64,000 nt of DNA from contig JAXGMV010000001.1 of assembly GCA_040768445.1 (NCBI GenBank), positions 1,240,001 to 1,304,000 on the forward strand, in the 5' to 3' direction. The position numbers and the translations under genes are program-made. Origin of the DNA: JAXGMV01 sp040768445 (lineage in GTDB: Bacteria; Chloroflexota; Anaerolineae; Anaerolineales; Anaerolineaceae). The notes beneath the pieces are model-generated. The model saw nothing but the letters and a program-made list of their open reading frames with translations, was not told where the DNA came from and ran no database searches. The first letter of the stretch is position 1; each line of letters begins with the position of its first letter. Of the stretch, positions 6,859-16,139 are shown in pieces.

Positions 6859-8772
6859 TCATACGCCTTTTCTCAGCACCATCATGGCGATTGACGCCTG
6901 GTGCAGGTCAAGACGGAATTTGATCTTGGGGGTGTCGGGCATTTTCAGCTCTTTGACGCTGACGGCTTTCGGATTTTCAAAAGTATTGTATGCCAGCGCG
7001 TCTTTGCTGGAGAGCAGTAGCCCATGGGTTGCCTGCATCATGCCAAAACCCTTGAGGTTGAGGTCAAGGTACATGCGCCGGCTGGGATGGCGGTTGACCA
7101 GTACCACGGTCAGTCGCTGACCGTTGCGGCTGCGAGCAGCAGCTACGTCCAGGTAGGGCACATTCTCATGAGCCGAGATGTTGCCAAGCGCCTGGCTGCT
7201 GAATTTTGGTGATTTGACGGTTGCTTTCAAAGCCACTTTTTCCATCTGGCTGTAGATCTTGAAGACCTGGTAGAGCGCAGTGGTCAGGGTTTTATCCTCA
7301 GTGGTTTCAATCAGCGGCAGGATGTTAACCAACTGGGCAAGGTTGGCGGTGGTCAGCGATTTGCACTGGCGCTGGAAGACATTCAGCACGCCGGCGGCAT
7401 ACAGGGCATCGCGAACTGTGTAGCGTACCTGGTGCTGTGAAGCAGCATCCTTTACAGGCGGCAGCCACAGGTTCCATTCATCCAATGCGACGGTCACCTT
7501 GCGGTTGTGCGGGTTGGCGCCAGTTTGGCGGGCAATGCGTTTGATGTGTTCTTCAACATCCAGCGGCGCAGCACAGACGGTCTTGAATAATTGATCCTGG
7601 TCATAGCTGTCCTGCCAGGCTTCGTATCCAGGCTGGTAGAGGTGGAAAGACAATTCATCAATCAGGTCGCCGGCTTGCTGCAGGACGGCATCATTCCAAA
7701 TCCTGCCCGGGTCGCTCGCCATATCTTTTTCAATAGTATTACCAACAGCCACAAGCTGTATCTCGGGGTCAACATTGCGCATGGCTTCGGCGAAGGTGCG
7801 CAGGCGGGCGGCATAACTGCGCGCATCGGTATGACCTACCTGCCAGGCGCCCCAGGCTTCATTGCCAATGCCCCATTTTTTCACTGCATAAGGTTCAGGA
7901 TGACCGTTGGCTGCCCGGCGCTTGCCCTGTTCGCCGGTAGCGGGCTCATTGCAGTAAGCCACCCAGCGGGCGGCTTCTTCTGGTGTGCCGGAGCCGTCAT
8001 TGACTACCAGGAAAGGCTCAGCGCCGACCTCGCGGCAGAAGGAAATGAATTCATCCGTACCAACCTGGTTGCTCTCACTTGCGTTCCAGCCGTTGTTGAA
8101 GCGTTCGGGACGCTGTTGCCGCGGGCCAATGCCGTCTTCCCAGTGATAGTCACTGGCGAAGTTGCCACCCGGGTAGCGAATGATGGGCGGTTTGATATCC
8201 TTGATCAGACCAACCGTGTCCCAGCGCAATTCAGAGCCGTCTTCGTTCCAAATACCGCCGTACACGCAGCGCTCAAGGTGCTCAACAAACTGACCATAAA
8301 TGTTGGGGTTGATGTCGCCGATGGCATCGCTGAATTCAATGGTTGTCTCACCTTTTATCGGGCCAACAATAAAATTCACTAACGGAAATGTTTTAAGTTT
8401 ATCGCTGTGCCTGGTTGAGTCATCAGAATTGATGTGGAAAGAGAGCGCTCCTGCCTCGCGAGTATTGATTGTCAGGCGGATGTTTTCTGTACCAGTTTTG
8501 ATTCCGGCAACGACTACTGCCAGTTTTGCGCCCAGAGAGAGCACCAGGGGATTCTCAGGTTTGATGCTGGTGCCGGTACGTGCCGGCATTTCATCCACCT
8601 GGATGCTGACACTGTTAGGGGGCACTTCATTAGCGCCCACCTGAATTGAAAAACCGTGGACAGTGACAGGGCTGAGAGAATTTTTAATTTGAAATGTAAA
8701 GCCCTCGGTTGTGTTGGCAAGGCTGTTTTTGACGATCAATTTTCTGAGAATTGCTTCCGGGATTACTGGCAT
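6859..8772 (-). CDS. GH51 alpha-L-arabinofuranosidase with extra N-terminal domain
   Basis: This enzyme hydrolyses terminal arabinofuranosyl residues from plant arabinans or arabinoxylans. The GH51 part starts near residue 145 with NPNIYGQFVEHLERCVYGG and has RYPGGNFAS, the acid/base Glu in GIGNEAWG and the nucleophile Glu in LDEWNLW. No signal peptide is present, so it probably acts on imported oligosaccharides. Unlike classical GH51 enzymes, it has about 140 extra residues at the N-terminus. These read like a small beta-sandwich (IVKNSLANT, FQIKNSLSP) and are not a carbohydrate-binding module I know. At 637 aa it exceeds the usual 500. The neighbouring ABC and MFS transporters might supply sugars, but the ABC system looks nucleoside-type. 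Confidence 0.9.
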   Translation of the reverse strand: MPVIPEAILRKLIVKNSLANTTEGFTFQIKNSLSPVTVHGFSIQVGANEVPPNSVSIQVDEMPARTGTSIKPENPLVLSLGAKLAVVVAGIKTGTENIRLTINTREAGALSFHINSDDSTRHSDKLKTFPLVNFIVGPIKGETTIEFSDAIGDINPNIYGQFVEHLERCVYGGIWNEDGSELRWDTVGLIKDIKPPIIRYPGGNFASDYHWEDGIGPRQQRPERFNNGWNASESNQVGTDEFISFCREVGAEPFLVVNDGSGTPEEAARWVAYCNEPATGEQGKRRAANGHPEPYAVKKWGIGNEAWGAWQVGHTDARSYAARLRTFAEAMRNVDPEIQLVAVGNTIEKDMASDPGRIWNDAVLQQAGDLIDELSFHLYQPGYEAWQDSYDQDQLFKTVCAAPLDVEEHIKRIARQTGANPHNRKVTVALDEWNLWLPPVKDAASQHQVRYTVRDALYAAGVLNVFQRQCKSLTTANLAQLVNILPLIETTEDKTLTTALYQVFKIYSQMEKVALKATVKSPKFSSQALGNISAHENVPYLDVAAARSRNGQRLTVVLVNRHPSRRMYLDLNLKGFGMMQATHGLLLSSKDALAYNTFENPKAVSVKELKMPDTPKIKFRLDLHQASIAMMVLRKGV

Positions 8773-9099
8773 GCGAACTCCTCTAAAGGTATATTTTTCT
8801 CATAATGCCATGATGGCAAAGAATTTTCGAATTAACTATGCAGGAATTTTACACTGATTGCGCATAACTGGCAAAGCGCAGTATCCATCGCACCAGAGGC
8901 GTGTTGTCAGCAGTAGATAGTATGATATTCGACAGAAAATTAAGGAAATTCATCCATTATATTAAGTTTTTATCATCTGTTAGCATATATAATAGTAATG
9001 GTAAGGCTTTACGCGGGGCACACCTGCACTGAGCCATCGTAATATTTCATCCCTGGTTGTAATGCAAAATTCATAATTTCAAGGAAGGAGTAAATTTTG
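8773..9099 (+). promoter_or_regulatory. Intergenic promoter region of the BMP transporter operon
   Basis: This 327-base gap lies between divergent genes. A TATAAT at 8988-8993 has no good -35 and would give a leader of about 100 nt. AAGGAAGGAG at 9081-9090 is an exceptionally strong ribosome site for the downstream gene. I see no recognisable riboswitch fold and no further gene. Confidence 0.45.
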
Positions 9100-10350
9100 A
9101 TGTCGAAAAAGTTTTCCCTTGTCTGGAAAGTTGTCGCCTTGTTAATGGTGACAGTGTTGGCCCTGGGTGCCTGCACCCCTGCAGCACCAGCAGCGCCGGA
9201 GGTACCAGCCACCGAAGCAGCTGCCGAGGCAGCTGCAGAAGAATTCACTTTTGGCTTGCTGATGGTTGGTCCGTACAATGATCACGGTTACAGCCAGGCA
9301 CATTATGACGCTGGATTATACGTCGAATCCAAGATTCCTGGCACTAAGATGATTTATGTTGACAAAGTCAACACCGCTGACCGCCCCGGCACTACCCCGG
9401 CACAGCTGGCATCTGAATTGGTTGACCAGGGTGCAAAATTGGTCATCTTCAACTCTGATGACATGAAAGACAGCGCCAACGAATTTGCCGAAGCCAACCC
9501 TGAAATTTTTGTCATTCACGCTTCTGGCGATACGGTATGGAGTGAAGGCACCATCAATAAAGCCATTCCCAACCTGGCCAATATCATGGGTAAGATGGAA
9601 TACGGCAAGATGATTGCCGGCTGCAATGCCGCCCTGACCACTCAAACCGGTCAAATTGGTTATCTTGGACCATTGATCAATGACGAGACCCGCCGGTTGG
9701 CTGCATCAGCTTTTCTCGGTGCAAAGCATTGCTGGACTGAGGTTCTTGGCAATGATCCTGCGGACCTGAAATTCAAGGTCACCTGGATCGGTTTCTGGTT
9801 CAACATCCCGGGTGTAACCTCAGATCCCACCCAGGTAGCCAACGATTTTATCAACAGCGGTTATGATGTCATCATCTCCGGCATCGATACCACTGAGGGA
9901 TTGACAGAAGCTCAGAAGGCAGTTGCTGCCGGTAAGCAAATCTGGGCAATCCCGTATGACTACAAAGCCGCCTGCGACCCGGCACCTGAAGTATGCCTGG
10001 GTGTGCCGTACTTCAACTGGGGTCCTGATTATGTCAAGCAAATCAAGTCCGCCATTGACGGTACCTGGAAATCCGTGTTCACGTGGAGCGGACCCGACTG
10101 GAAAGATATCAACTCGGTTGACACTTCCATGGTCGGCTTCCTCAAAGGTGATGCGATCTCAGATGATGCTTCAGCCAAGGTTGATGCATTCATCACAGAA
10201 CTGGCTGGTGGATTGAACTTGTGGACTGGCCCGATCAACCTGCAGGATGGAACACCATATCTTGCTGACGGTGAAAAAGCAACAGAGACACAGATCTGGT
10301 ACCTGCCTCAGCTGCTGGAAGGCATGGAAGGTCAGAGCGTCCCGGATTAA
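9100..10350 (+). CDS. BMP-family substrate-binding lipoprotein of an ABC transporter
   Basis: This is the extracytoplasmic receptor of a purine/nucleoside-type ABC importer (PnrA/BmpA-like). It has a lipoprotein signal with lipobox ALGAC at about residues 20-24 and an Ala/Pro/Glu-rich linker. The periplasmic-binding fold then begins FTFGLLMVGPYNDHGYSQAHYD, as in BMP proteins. The later segments NSDDMKDS, GDTVWSEG and VISGIDTTEG are consistent. The ATG at 9100 is preferred to a TTG at 9097 on the spacing to AAGGAAGGAG. A terminator-like hairpin follows the gene, so the receptor is probably made in excess over the ATPase and permeases downstream. The ligand is inferred from family and could also be a sugar. 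Confidence 0.88.
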   Translation: MSKKFSLVWKVVALLMVTVLALGACTPAAPAAPEVPATEAAAEAAAEEFTFGLLMVGPYNDHGYSQAHYDAGLYVESKIPGTKMIYVDKVNTADRPGTTPAQLASELVDQGAKLVIFNSDDMKDSANEFAEANPEIFVIHASGDTVWSEGTINKAIPNLANIMGKMEYGKMIAGCNAALTTQTGQIGYLGPLINDETRRLAASAFLGAKHCWTEVLGNDPADLKFKVTWIGFWFNIPGVTSDPTQVANDFINSGYDVIISGIDTTEGLTEAQKAVAAGKQIWAIPYDYKAACDPAPEVCLGVPYFNWGPDYVKQIKSAIDGTWKSVFTWSGPDWKDINSVDTSMVGFLKGDAISDDASAKVDAFITELAGGLNLWTGPINLQDGTPYLADGEKATETQIWYLPQLLEGMEGQSVPD

Positions 10351-10362
10351 CATCAGTTTCAT

Positions 10363-10396
10363 AACGGGAGGGCGGGTTTTCCACCCTCCCGTTTTA
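10363..10396 (+). terminator. Intercistronic attenuating hairpin
   Basis: Arms 10363-10372 and 10384-10393 form a GC-rich stem (extended by inner G-C pairs) followed by TTTTATTT. Placed between the receptor gene and the ATPase gene, it likely lowers downstream expression rather than ending the operon. Confidence 0.75.
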
Positions 10397-10413
10397 TTTG
10401 AGAGAACCAGTCC

Positions 10414-11907
10414 ATGCAGGTTGAACTTCGCAACATTCACAAACACTTTGGCAAAGTCCATGCAAATGCAGGCATCAATCTAACAACTAACTCCGGCGCA
10501 ATCCAGGGAATACTGGGGGAGAACGGCGCAGGAAAAAGCACCCTGATGAAAATCCTCTCAGGGTTTGTTCAGCCTGACAGCGGCGAAATACTGCTTGATG
10601 GCACAGCCACCAAGATCACCTCGCCGGCAGATGCCATTAACCAGGGTATCGGGATGCTGCACCAGGATCCACTGGATTTTCCACCGATGAAGGTACTGGA
10701 CAACTTCCTGATCGGGCAGCCCGGTGGGCTGGTACCCAATCGTTCTCACATTAAGCAAGAATTCACTGAGCTGCAAAACCAGTTTGGTTTTTCACTCAAC
10801 CCGGATGCCTATGTGGATATGCTCACCGTAGGCGAACGGCAGCAGCTAGAAATTCTAAGGCTTTTGTGGCTCGGCGCCCGTGTGCTGATTCTGGATGAGC
10901 CCACCACGGGCATCAGCTCACTGCAGAAGGAAAAATTGTTTGCTGCATTAAAGCTGCTGTCATCGCAGGGCAAGGCGATCATTTTTGTCTCTCATAAGCT
11001 TGAGGATGTTGGCAGCCTGTGTGACAGCGTGGCTGTCCTGCGCCAGGGTAAACTGGTAGGCATTCGCCAACCACCGCTGGATGAGGACGACCTGATCTCG
11101 CTGATGTTTGAAACGACGCTGACACCACTACAGCGGCAGCCCTGTGCCACCTGTGACCGTGTACTGTCGATCTCAGATCTGGCAGTGGAGGAAAATCGGA
11201 TCAAGGTGAGCGGTATGAACCTCGATCTGTGCAGGGGCGAGGTGGTGGGCGTGGTTGGTATGGAAGGCAGCGGGCAGAGCGCCTTGCTGCGCAGCTGTGC
11301 CGGCATTTTACCGGCTGTGCACGGCAGCATTGTTGTTAACGGTAAAAACCTGACCGGGAAGACCTATCATGACTTTATGAAGGAAGGCGTGGCATTCTTA
11401 CCAGCCTCCCGTATGGAAGAAGGCTTGATCCCCGGGCTGACACTCTCTGAGCATTTTGCCCTGGCGGAATCAAACGCCGGGTTCTTTATTGATTACAAAT
11501 CGACTGAAAAACTGGCTGAGAAGCGCATCAGCGAGTTTTCGGTAAAAGGTGTGCCCTCAACCAGGGTGGAGCAGCTTTCGGGCGGCAACCAGCAGCGTGC
11601 TCTTCTGGCAATGCTGCGTGAACCACTTAACCTGATGCTGTTGGAGCACCCCACGCGCGGGCTGGATATTGAATCCGGTCGCTATATCTGGCGGAAACTA
11701 AAAGAACGCTGCCGGCAGGGAACTGCTATCCTGTTCATTTCTCCTGATCTTGAGGAAGTACTGCAGTACTCTGACCGCATCCTGGTGTTCTTCAGCGGCA
11801 GGGTGTCGCATCCACTTCAGGCAGCCGGTACCAGTGTGGACGAATTAGGTTTATTAATCAGTGGAAAAGACTGGGACGAAATTGTTTCCGGCGAGGTTAA
11901 TGCATGA
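10414..11907 (+). CDS. ABC transporter ATP-binding protein, tandem-NBD nucleoside/sugar type
   Basis: This is the cytoplasmic ATPase of the importer, with two fused nucleotide-binding domains as in RbsA/NupO proteins (497 aa, typical). NBD1 (about 1-235) has Walker A GENGAGKST and Walker B LILDEPTTG. Its signature loop is degenerate (TVGERQQLEI, no LSGGQ). NBD2 (about 245-497) has a weak Walker A (GMEGSGQSA, Lys replaced by Gln), a good signature LSGGNQQ and a Walker B-like region with EHPTRGLD. This asymmetry is normal for the family: one composite site is active. The gene overlaps the following permease by four bases. Confidence 0.95.
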   Translation: MQVELRNIHKHFGKVHANAGINLTTNSGAIQGILGENGAGKSTLMKILSGFVQPDSGEILLDGTATKITSPADAINQGIGMLHQDPLDFPPMKVLDNFLIGQPGGLVPNRSHIKQEFTELQNQFGFSLNPDAYVDMLTVGERQQLEILRLLWLGARVLILDEPTTGISSLQKEKLFAALKLLSSQGKAIIFVSHKLEDVGSLCDSVAVLRQGKLVGIRQPPLDEDDLISLMFETTLTPLQRQPCATCDRVLSISDLAVEENRIKVSGMNLDLCRGEVVGVVGMEGSGQSALLRSCAGILPAVHGSIVVNGKNLTGKTYHDFMKEGVAFLPASRMEEGLIPGLTLSEHFALAESNAGFFIDYKSTEKLAEKRISEFSVKGVPSTRVEQLSGGNQQRALLAMLREPLNLMLLEHPTRGLDIESGRYIWRKLKERCRQGTAILFISPDLEEVLQYSDRILVFFSGRVSHPLQAAGTSVDELGLLISGKDWDEIVSGEVNA

Positions 11908-12947
11908 AGGTACCAACTAACAAGTGGATGAAGCTCGTGTTCCAGTTTGCCGCTTTCCTGCTGGCAATGCTGTTCGTGGTGCTTATCCTCTGGGTGGCAG
12001 GTGCGCCGCCATTGAAGCCCCTGTACCAAATTGTAATCGGCGCGGTTGGTTCGATGAACAAAATCTCCAACGTACTGGTGGCGTGGGCGCCGCTGATGCT
12101 GGCTGCGACAGGGGTGCTGATTACCTTCACAGCGGGCTTGTGGAACATTGGCATCGAAGGGCAGATCACCCTTGGTGCTATCTTCACCACCTGGGCGCTG
12201 CGGCTGTTGATGAACAGCAGCCTGCCGCCGGCATTTATTATCATCCTGTCAATCCTGGCAGGCATGCTGGGCGGTGCCCTGTGGGCTGTCCTGGCAGGTC
12301 TGTTGAAGACCTTTGGCGGCGTGAACGAGATATTCGGCGGGCTGGGTCTTAATTTTGTGGCAACCGCCCTGACGCTGTTTTTGATCTTTGGCCCATGGAA
12401 ACGACCCGGCACTGGATCGATGAGTGGTACTGAACCCTTCGACAGCAGCCTGTGGCTGCCAGAGGTCCCCGGCTTACGGCTTAGCATTTGGTCCCTGCTC
12501 ATAGCTATTGTTGGAATTATCCTGGTGTATTACCTGCTCAAAGGCACTTACTTCGGGCTGAAGCTCAAAGCCATCGGCAGTAATATCAAAGCTTCCTACC
12601 GGCTGGGTGTTCCCACCTGGCAGTACATGCTGATCTCATTTGCGCTGTGCGGTGTCTTTGCCGGCCTGGCAGGCGCAGTGCAGGTCACCGCCGTCTACCA
12701 CCGGCTGATACCTTCCATCTCATCCGGTTACGGTTTCCTGGGCCTGCTGGTTGCCATGCTGGTCAGCTACCAGGCGGCATGGGTTGCGCCGGTTGCCCTG
12801 TTTTTTGCAGCCTTGAACATCGGCAGTATTCAACTGCCCATTGTTCTAAAGCTGGATTCCTCCCTTTCAGGTGTCATCCAGGGGACATTGGTGCTGTTCT
12901 TCCTGCTGATGCAGGGTGTTCAACAGCGATTTGGGTCAAAGGAGTGA
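11904..12947 (+). CDS. ABC transporter permease, BPD_transp_2 family
   Basis: This integral membrane subunit has about 9-10 hydrophobic segments, 347 aa. The family-typical block GLWNIGIEGQITLGA (about residues 72-86) and GGVNEIFGGLGLNFVA identify it as the NupP/YufP-like permease that pairs with BMP receptors. ATGA overlap with the ATPase gene suggests coupled translation. The second permease begins 10 bases after its stop. Confidence 0.93.
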   Translation: MKVPTNKWMKLVFQFAAFLLAMLFVVLILWVAGAPPLKPLYQIVIGAVGSMNKISNVLVAWAPLMLAATGVLITFTAGLWNIGIEGQITLGAIFTTWALRLLMNSSLPPAFIIILSILAGMLGGALWAVLAGLLKTFGGVNEIFGGLGLNFVATALTLFLIFGPWKRPGTGSMSGTEPFDSSLWLPEVPGLRLSIWSLLIAIVGIILVYYLLKGTYFGLKLKAIGSNIKASYRLGVPTWQYMLISFALCGVFAGLAGAVQVTAVYHRLIPSISSGYGFLGLLVAMLVSYQAAWVAPVALFFAALNIGSIQLPIVLKLDSSLSGVIQGTLVLFFLLMQGVQQRFGSKE

Positions 12948-12956
12948 GACAGCCAC

Positions 12957-13958
12957 ATGGATAATGCACTGATCATTACTGGCCTCGCTTCCATCTTCGC
13001 CTCTGCCGCGCCTCTGATTTTCGCAGTGGTTGGCGAAACCTTCACTGAGCGATCTGGCGTCATCAACCTGTCACTGAACGGCATGATACTGCTCTCTGCC
13101 ATGGCCAGCTTTACCGTTGCCCTGCAGACCAACAGCATGCTGCTTGGATTCGTCGCCGGTGCAGCCGTAGGTGCACTGGTGGCCCTGCTGGTTGCGTTTG
13201 CGAGCATCACACTCAAGCAGTCCCAGGTGGCAGTCGGGTTTGTGCTGGCGCTGTTGTGCCGCGACCTGGCTTATTTTCTTGGCAACCCGGTCAATGGTAT
13301 TCCTGGTCCACGGTTGAACCCGCTGGTGAACCTGCCGCTGCTCTCGGATATCCCGCTGCTGGGAGAACTGTTCTTCAAACAGGATGTGATGACATACCTG
13401 TCATACGTGTTAATCTTTGCTGCCTGGTTTTTTATCTTTCACACCCGCCCCGGGTTAATGCTGCAGGCTGTGGGTGAACGCCCGGCGGCTGCCTATGTGC
13501 GCGGCGCAAATGTTCAGAAAATGCGTTACTTCTACACGGTACTGGGCGGCGCGCTGGTTGGTCTCTCTGGCCCGATGTATTCACTCAGCATCAAAGCTGG
13601 CTGGGCTGGCACCATCTCTGGTCTGGACGGGTTGGGCTGGATTGCGCTGGCGATCACCATCTTTGGCGGATGGAACCCGCTCAGGGCTGCCTTTGGCGTG
13701 TACCTGTTTGCCTTTCTGCAGTGGCTGGGGTTGGTGCTGCAGTCAAGTGTACCCAACATCCCCTCGCAAGTTCTGCAGGTGGCACCTTTCCCACTGATGA
13801 TCCTGACACTGCTGCTGGTAAACATCGGCAATACCGAGTGGGTGGACCGCATGCTGGCAGGTTTACCGCCCAAACTGCGCAACCTCTTCACCCGCATGCT
13901 GCGTTCACTGCGCTCCAACCCGCCAGCGGCGATGGGCACACCATTTGAGAAACAATAG
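12957..13958 (+). CDS. ABC transporter permease, BPD_transp_2 family (second subunit)
   Basis: The 333-aa polytopic membrane protein is the NupQ/YufQ-type partner. Its N-terminus has the typical ITGLASIFASAAPLIFAVVGE and FTERSGVINLSLNGMIL, close to the conserved GERSGVxNIGxEG motif. GLDGLGWIALAITIFGGWNP near the C-terminus is also family-typical. It closes the four-gene transporter operon (receptor, ATPase, two permeases), and a strong terminator follows. Confidence 0.93.
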   Translation: MDNALIITGLASIFASAAPLIFAVVGETFTERSGVINLSLNGMILLSAMASFTVALQTNSMLLGFVAGAAVGALVALLVAFASITLKQSQVAVGFVLALLCRDLAYFLGNPVNGIPGPRLNPLVNLPLLSDIPLLGELFFKQDVMTYLSYVLIFAAWFFIFHTRPGLMLQAVGERPAAAYVRGANVQKMRYFYTVLGGALVGLSGPMYSLSIKAGWAGTISGLDGLGWIALAITIFGGWNPLRAAFGVYLFAFLQWLGLVLQSSVPNIPSQVLQVAPFPLMILTLLLVNIGNTEWVDRMLAGLPPKLRNLFTRMLRSLRSNPPAAMGTPFEKQ

Positions 13959-13965
13959 TTAAATC

Positions 13966-13996
13966 AATCCCTTCTGAACTTTCAGAAGGGATTTTT
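13966..13996 (+). terminator. Intrinsic terminator of the BMP transporter operon
   Basis: A 12-bp perfect stem (13966-13977 with 13982-13993) and four-base loop are followed by a T-run. It lies eight bases after the last permease gene and before a convergent MFS gene. Confidence 0.92.
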
Positions 13997-14024
13997 ATAG
14001 CCTCGATGGTGGCGTGATGGGTTT

Positions 14025-15311
14025 TCAGGCTTTGTCTTTTTTGATCATGAGCAGGGGTATCAACGCCAGCAGGGTGCCGGCAGCTGAAACCTGGAAGATG
14101 AGCGGTGTGGGAATAAACCCGGGTTTACCATCCAGTACGGTGGGGATGCCAAAGGATGATCCCAGCCAGCCGCCGATCAACGGCCCGATAATCATGGCGA
14201 TGAAGACATTGAACAACAGGTAGTAGCCGGCGAACTGGCCGCGCTTGTCCTCTGGAAATAAATCTTTCGTCCACGACATGGTCGCAATTGTCCAGGCAGC
14301 CATAGGACCCAACCATAAGATACCGCTGAGCACCAACGCTGGCAGGGATTTTGAAATCGAGAACAGGAATAACCCTGCGGCTTCCAGCACCACCGACATG
14401 ATGGCAACCTGCCGCCTGCCCCACACATCCACCAGGATACCGAACGGATAAGCCAGCATTACACCGCCAACCAGGATGGCAATGGCAACCAACAGCGAGT
14501 ACTGCAGGGCTTCAAGCTTGACGTAATGCTGCAGGTAAATGATCAGGTAAGGGAAGAAGATCTGGATGGAAGTGGCGAACAGCGTGATGGCAATCAATAC
14601 CAGGAAGATGGCGCGGTTGCCGCGCAGGTTTTCCATCTTGAAGGTGCTGGCTATCTGCTGCCAGTAGCCGGTAGTTTCCTTTTCAGGCAGCGGGCCTTCC
14701 TTAATCAACGGCATGGTTACAAGACCGACAATGAAGACCACACCACCGATGATATAGAAGAACATCGAGTAGCCGATCAGGTCAATCAAAATGCCGGCGC
14801 CGCCGTAAACAATCAGGAAGGCCACCCAGCGCACAATTTCAAGCACACCTGATACCCGCCCGCGATTGGCAACGGTGGTGATGTCGGTAATGTAGGCGCT
14901 GAATGCTGCATCATTGGCTGTCGCGCCGAAGAATGACATGATCGAATCCAGCAGGATGGCAATGAAGATACCCATGGAGATACTGTTGAAGGTGGCTGAT
15001 GCCGGGAATATGGCTGTGAATACGCCCCACAGCAGGTAGCCGCCGACAAGGTAGGGCTTGCGCCTGCCCCAGCGTGTGCGTGTGCGGTCGCTGAGAGTGC
15101 CCATCAGGATGGCTGTGGCCGTTGAGACTAATGCCGTGAAGGAAACCATCCAGGAGATTGGACGTGGATCGGGTGTGATTTCGTTGTACATAAAGGTGTT
15201 GTAGAACTGGTTCTCAACCCCCCAGGCAAGCTGACCGGCAAACCCCAACAGGATCAGTGACAGCCAGATACCGGCAGATATTTTGGGTGCAGTTGCAGTG
15301 GTTTTATTCAT
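14025..15311 (-). CDS. MFS transporter (GPH/sugar-cation symporter-like)
   Basis: This is a 12-helix secondary transporter of 428 aa. The N-terminal half has the motif SDRTRTRWGRRKPYL between helices 2 and 3, typical of the GPH/MFS_2 sugar symporters. GQFAGYYLLFNVF in the second half fits MFS. It is transcribed leftward, 85 bases downstream of the THEP1-like gene, with AGAAGGGTAGCG before its ATG. The substrate is unknown. Neighbouring arabinofuranosidase and transporter genes make a sugar or glycoside plausible but not shown. Confidence 0.85.
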   Translation of the reverse strand: MNKTTATAPKISAGIWLSLILLGFAGQLAWGVENQFYNTFMYNEITPDPRPISWMVSFTALVSTATAILMGTLSDRTRTRWGRRKPYLVGGYLLWGVFTAIFPASATFNSISMGIFIAILLDSIMSFFGATANDAAFSAYITDITTVANRGRVSGVLEIVRWVAFLIVYGGAGILIDLIGYSMFFYIIGGVVFIVGLVTMPLIKEGPLPEKETTGYWQQIASTFKMENLRGNRAIFLVLIAITLFATSIQIFFPYLIIYLQHYVKLEALQYSLLVAIAILVGGVMLAYPFGILVDVWGRRQVAIMSVVLEAAGLFLFSISKSLPALVLSGILWLGPMAAWTIATMSWTKDLFPEDKRGQFAGYYLLFNVFIAMIIGPLIGGWLGSSFGIPTVLDGKPGFIPTPLIFQVSAAGTLLALIPLLMIKKDKA

Positions 15312-15396
15312 CGCTACCCTTCTTTATGCATGTGATATTGTGTGTGATACTGAGATAATTCTACAGGAAAAGATGATGCAAAGGGGTGTGGTGCAG

Positions 15397-16038
15397 TTAC
15401 GCGTCTTCTCCTGACAGATAACTCATAATCAAGTCGTGCAGGCTGGGGGCATCCTGCGGACTGGCGATGCTCAGGACGCTGGCATCAGGCCAGCGGCTTA
15501 GGGCTATCTCGAGCAGTTCAGGGCGGGTTACCAGCAGGCACAGCTGGTACTGGCGACTGTCGATGGCAGGAAAAGCCTCTGTCCAGCCGCTATTCTGAAG
15601 CCACTCCAACGGGCCAAGTTCGTCAATGATAAACAGGTCTGCCGGCAGTGCACTGGTGAGGATCTGGTTGCCCCAGGCGACTGCCGTCGGGTCAAATGAC
15701 CAGGCGGGTGTACGCAGGCTGGCATTATCCGGCTCTTGTGCTGTGTTAATTGGCGTGGCAAGCAGCCGCGTCTCACCGCTGTGAACAGCCTGCACCATAA
15801 TCGCTTTCTTATAGCCCTTGACAAATAAACCGGGCGATACAACCCCGCTGACCTGCAGACCAGGGCCTTGTGCAGACTGAATTACCTGCAGGCACAGGCT
15901 GGTCTTGCCTGATCCGCTTGGGCCGGAGAGTAATAATAGCTTTCCCTGGTAATGATTCACAGGATTAATTATATCTATGAACACAGCTGGATAAGAGAAC
16001 GGTTTAATTAGCTGTTCTGGCGCTGAATTATTTGCCAA
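15397..16038 (-). CDS. P-loop NTPase, THEP1-like
   Basis: The 213-aa protein has Walker A GPSGSGKTS (about residues 38-46). SGVVSPGLFVKGYKKA follows, matching the GFxTxExRExGxRxGF region of nucleoside-triphosphatase THEP1. The Walker B-like block is FIIDELGPLEW. These three elements in order define the NTPase_1 family. The biological role of THEP1-like proteins is poorly known; they hydrolyse NTPs in vitro. It precedes the MFS gene on the same strand. Confidence 0.8.
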   Translation of the reverse strand: MANNSAPEQLIKPFSYPAVFIDIINPVNHYQGKLLLLSGPSGSGKTSLCLQVIQSAQGPGLQVSGVVSPGLFVKGYKKAIMVQAVHSGETRLLATPINTAQEPDNASLRTPAWSFDPTAVAWGNQILTSALPADLFIIDELGPLEWLQNSGWTEAFPAIDSRQYQLCLLVTRPELLEIALSRWPDASVLSIASPQDAPSLHDLIMSYLSGEDA

Positions 16039-16139
16039 GCGGGGTGCAATCCTCTATACTTCTATTAAGTAAACGCAGATGAGCATAGAGGCTTAACGGT
16101 AAAAATCATTCTGCAGAATTCATTATTTGGAGTGAGAAC

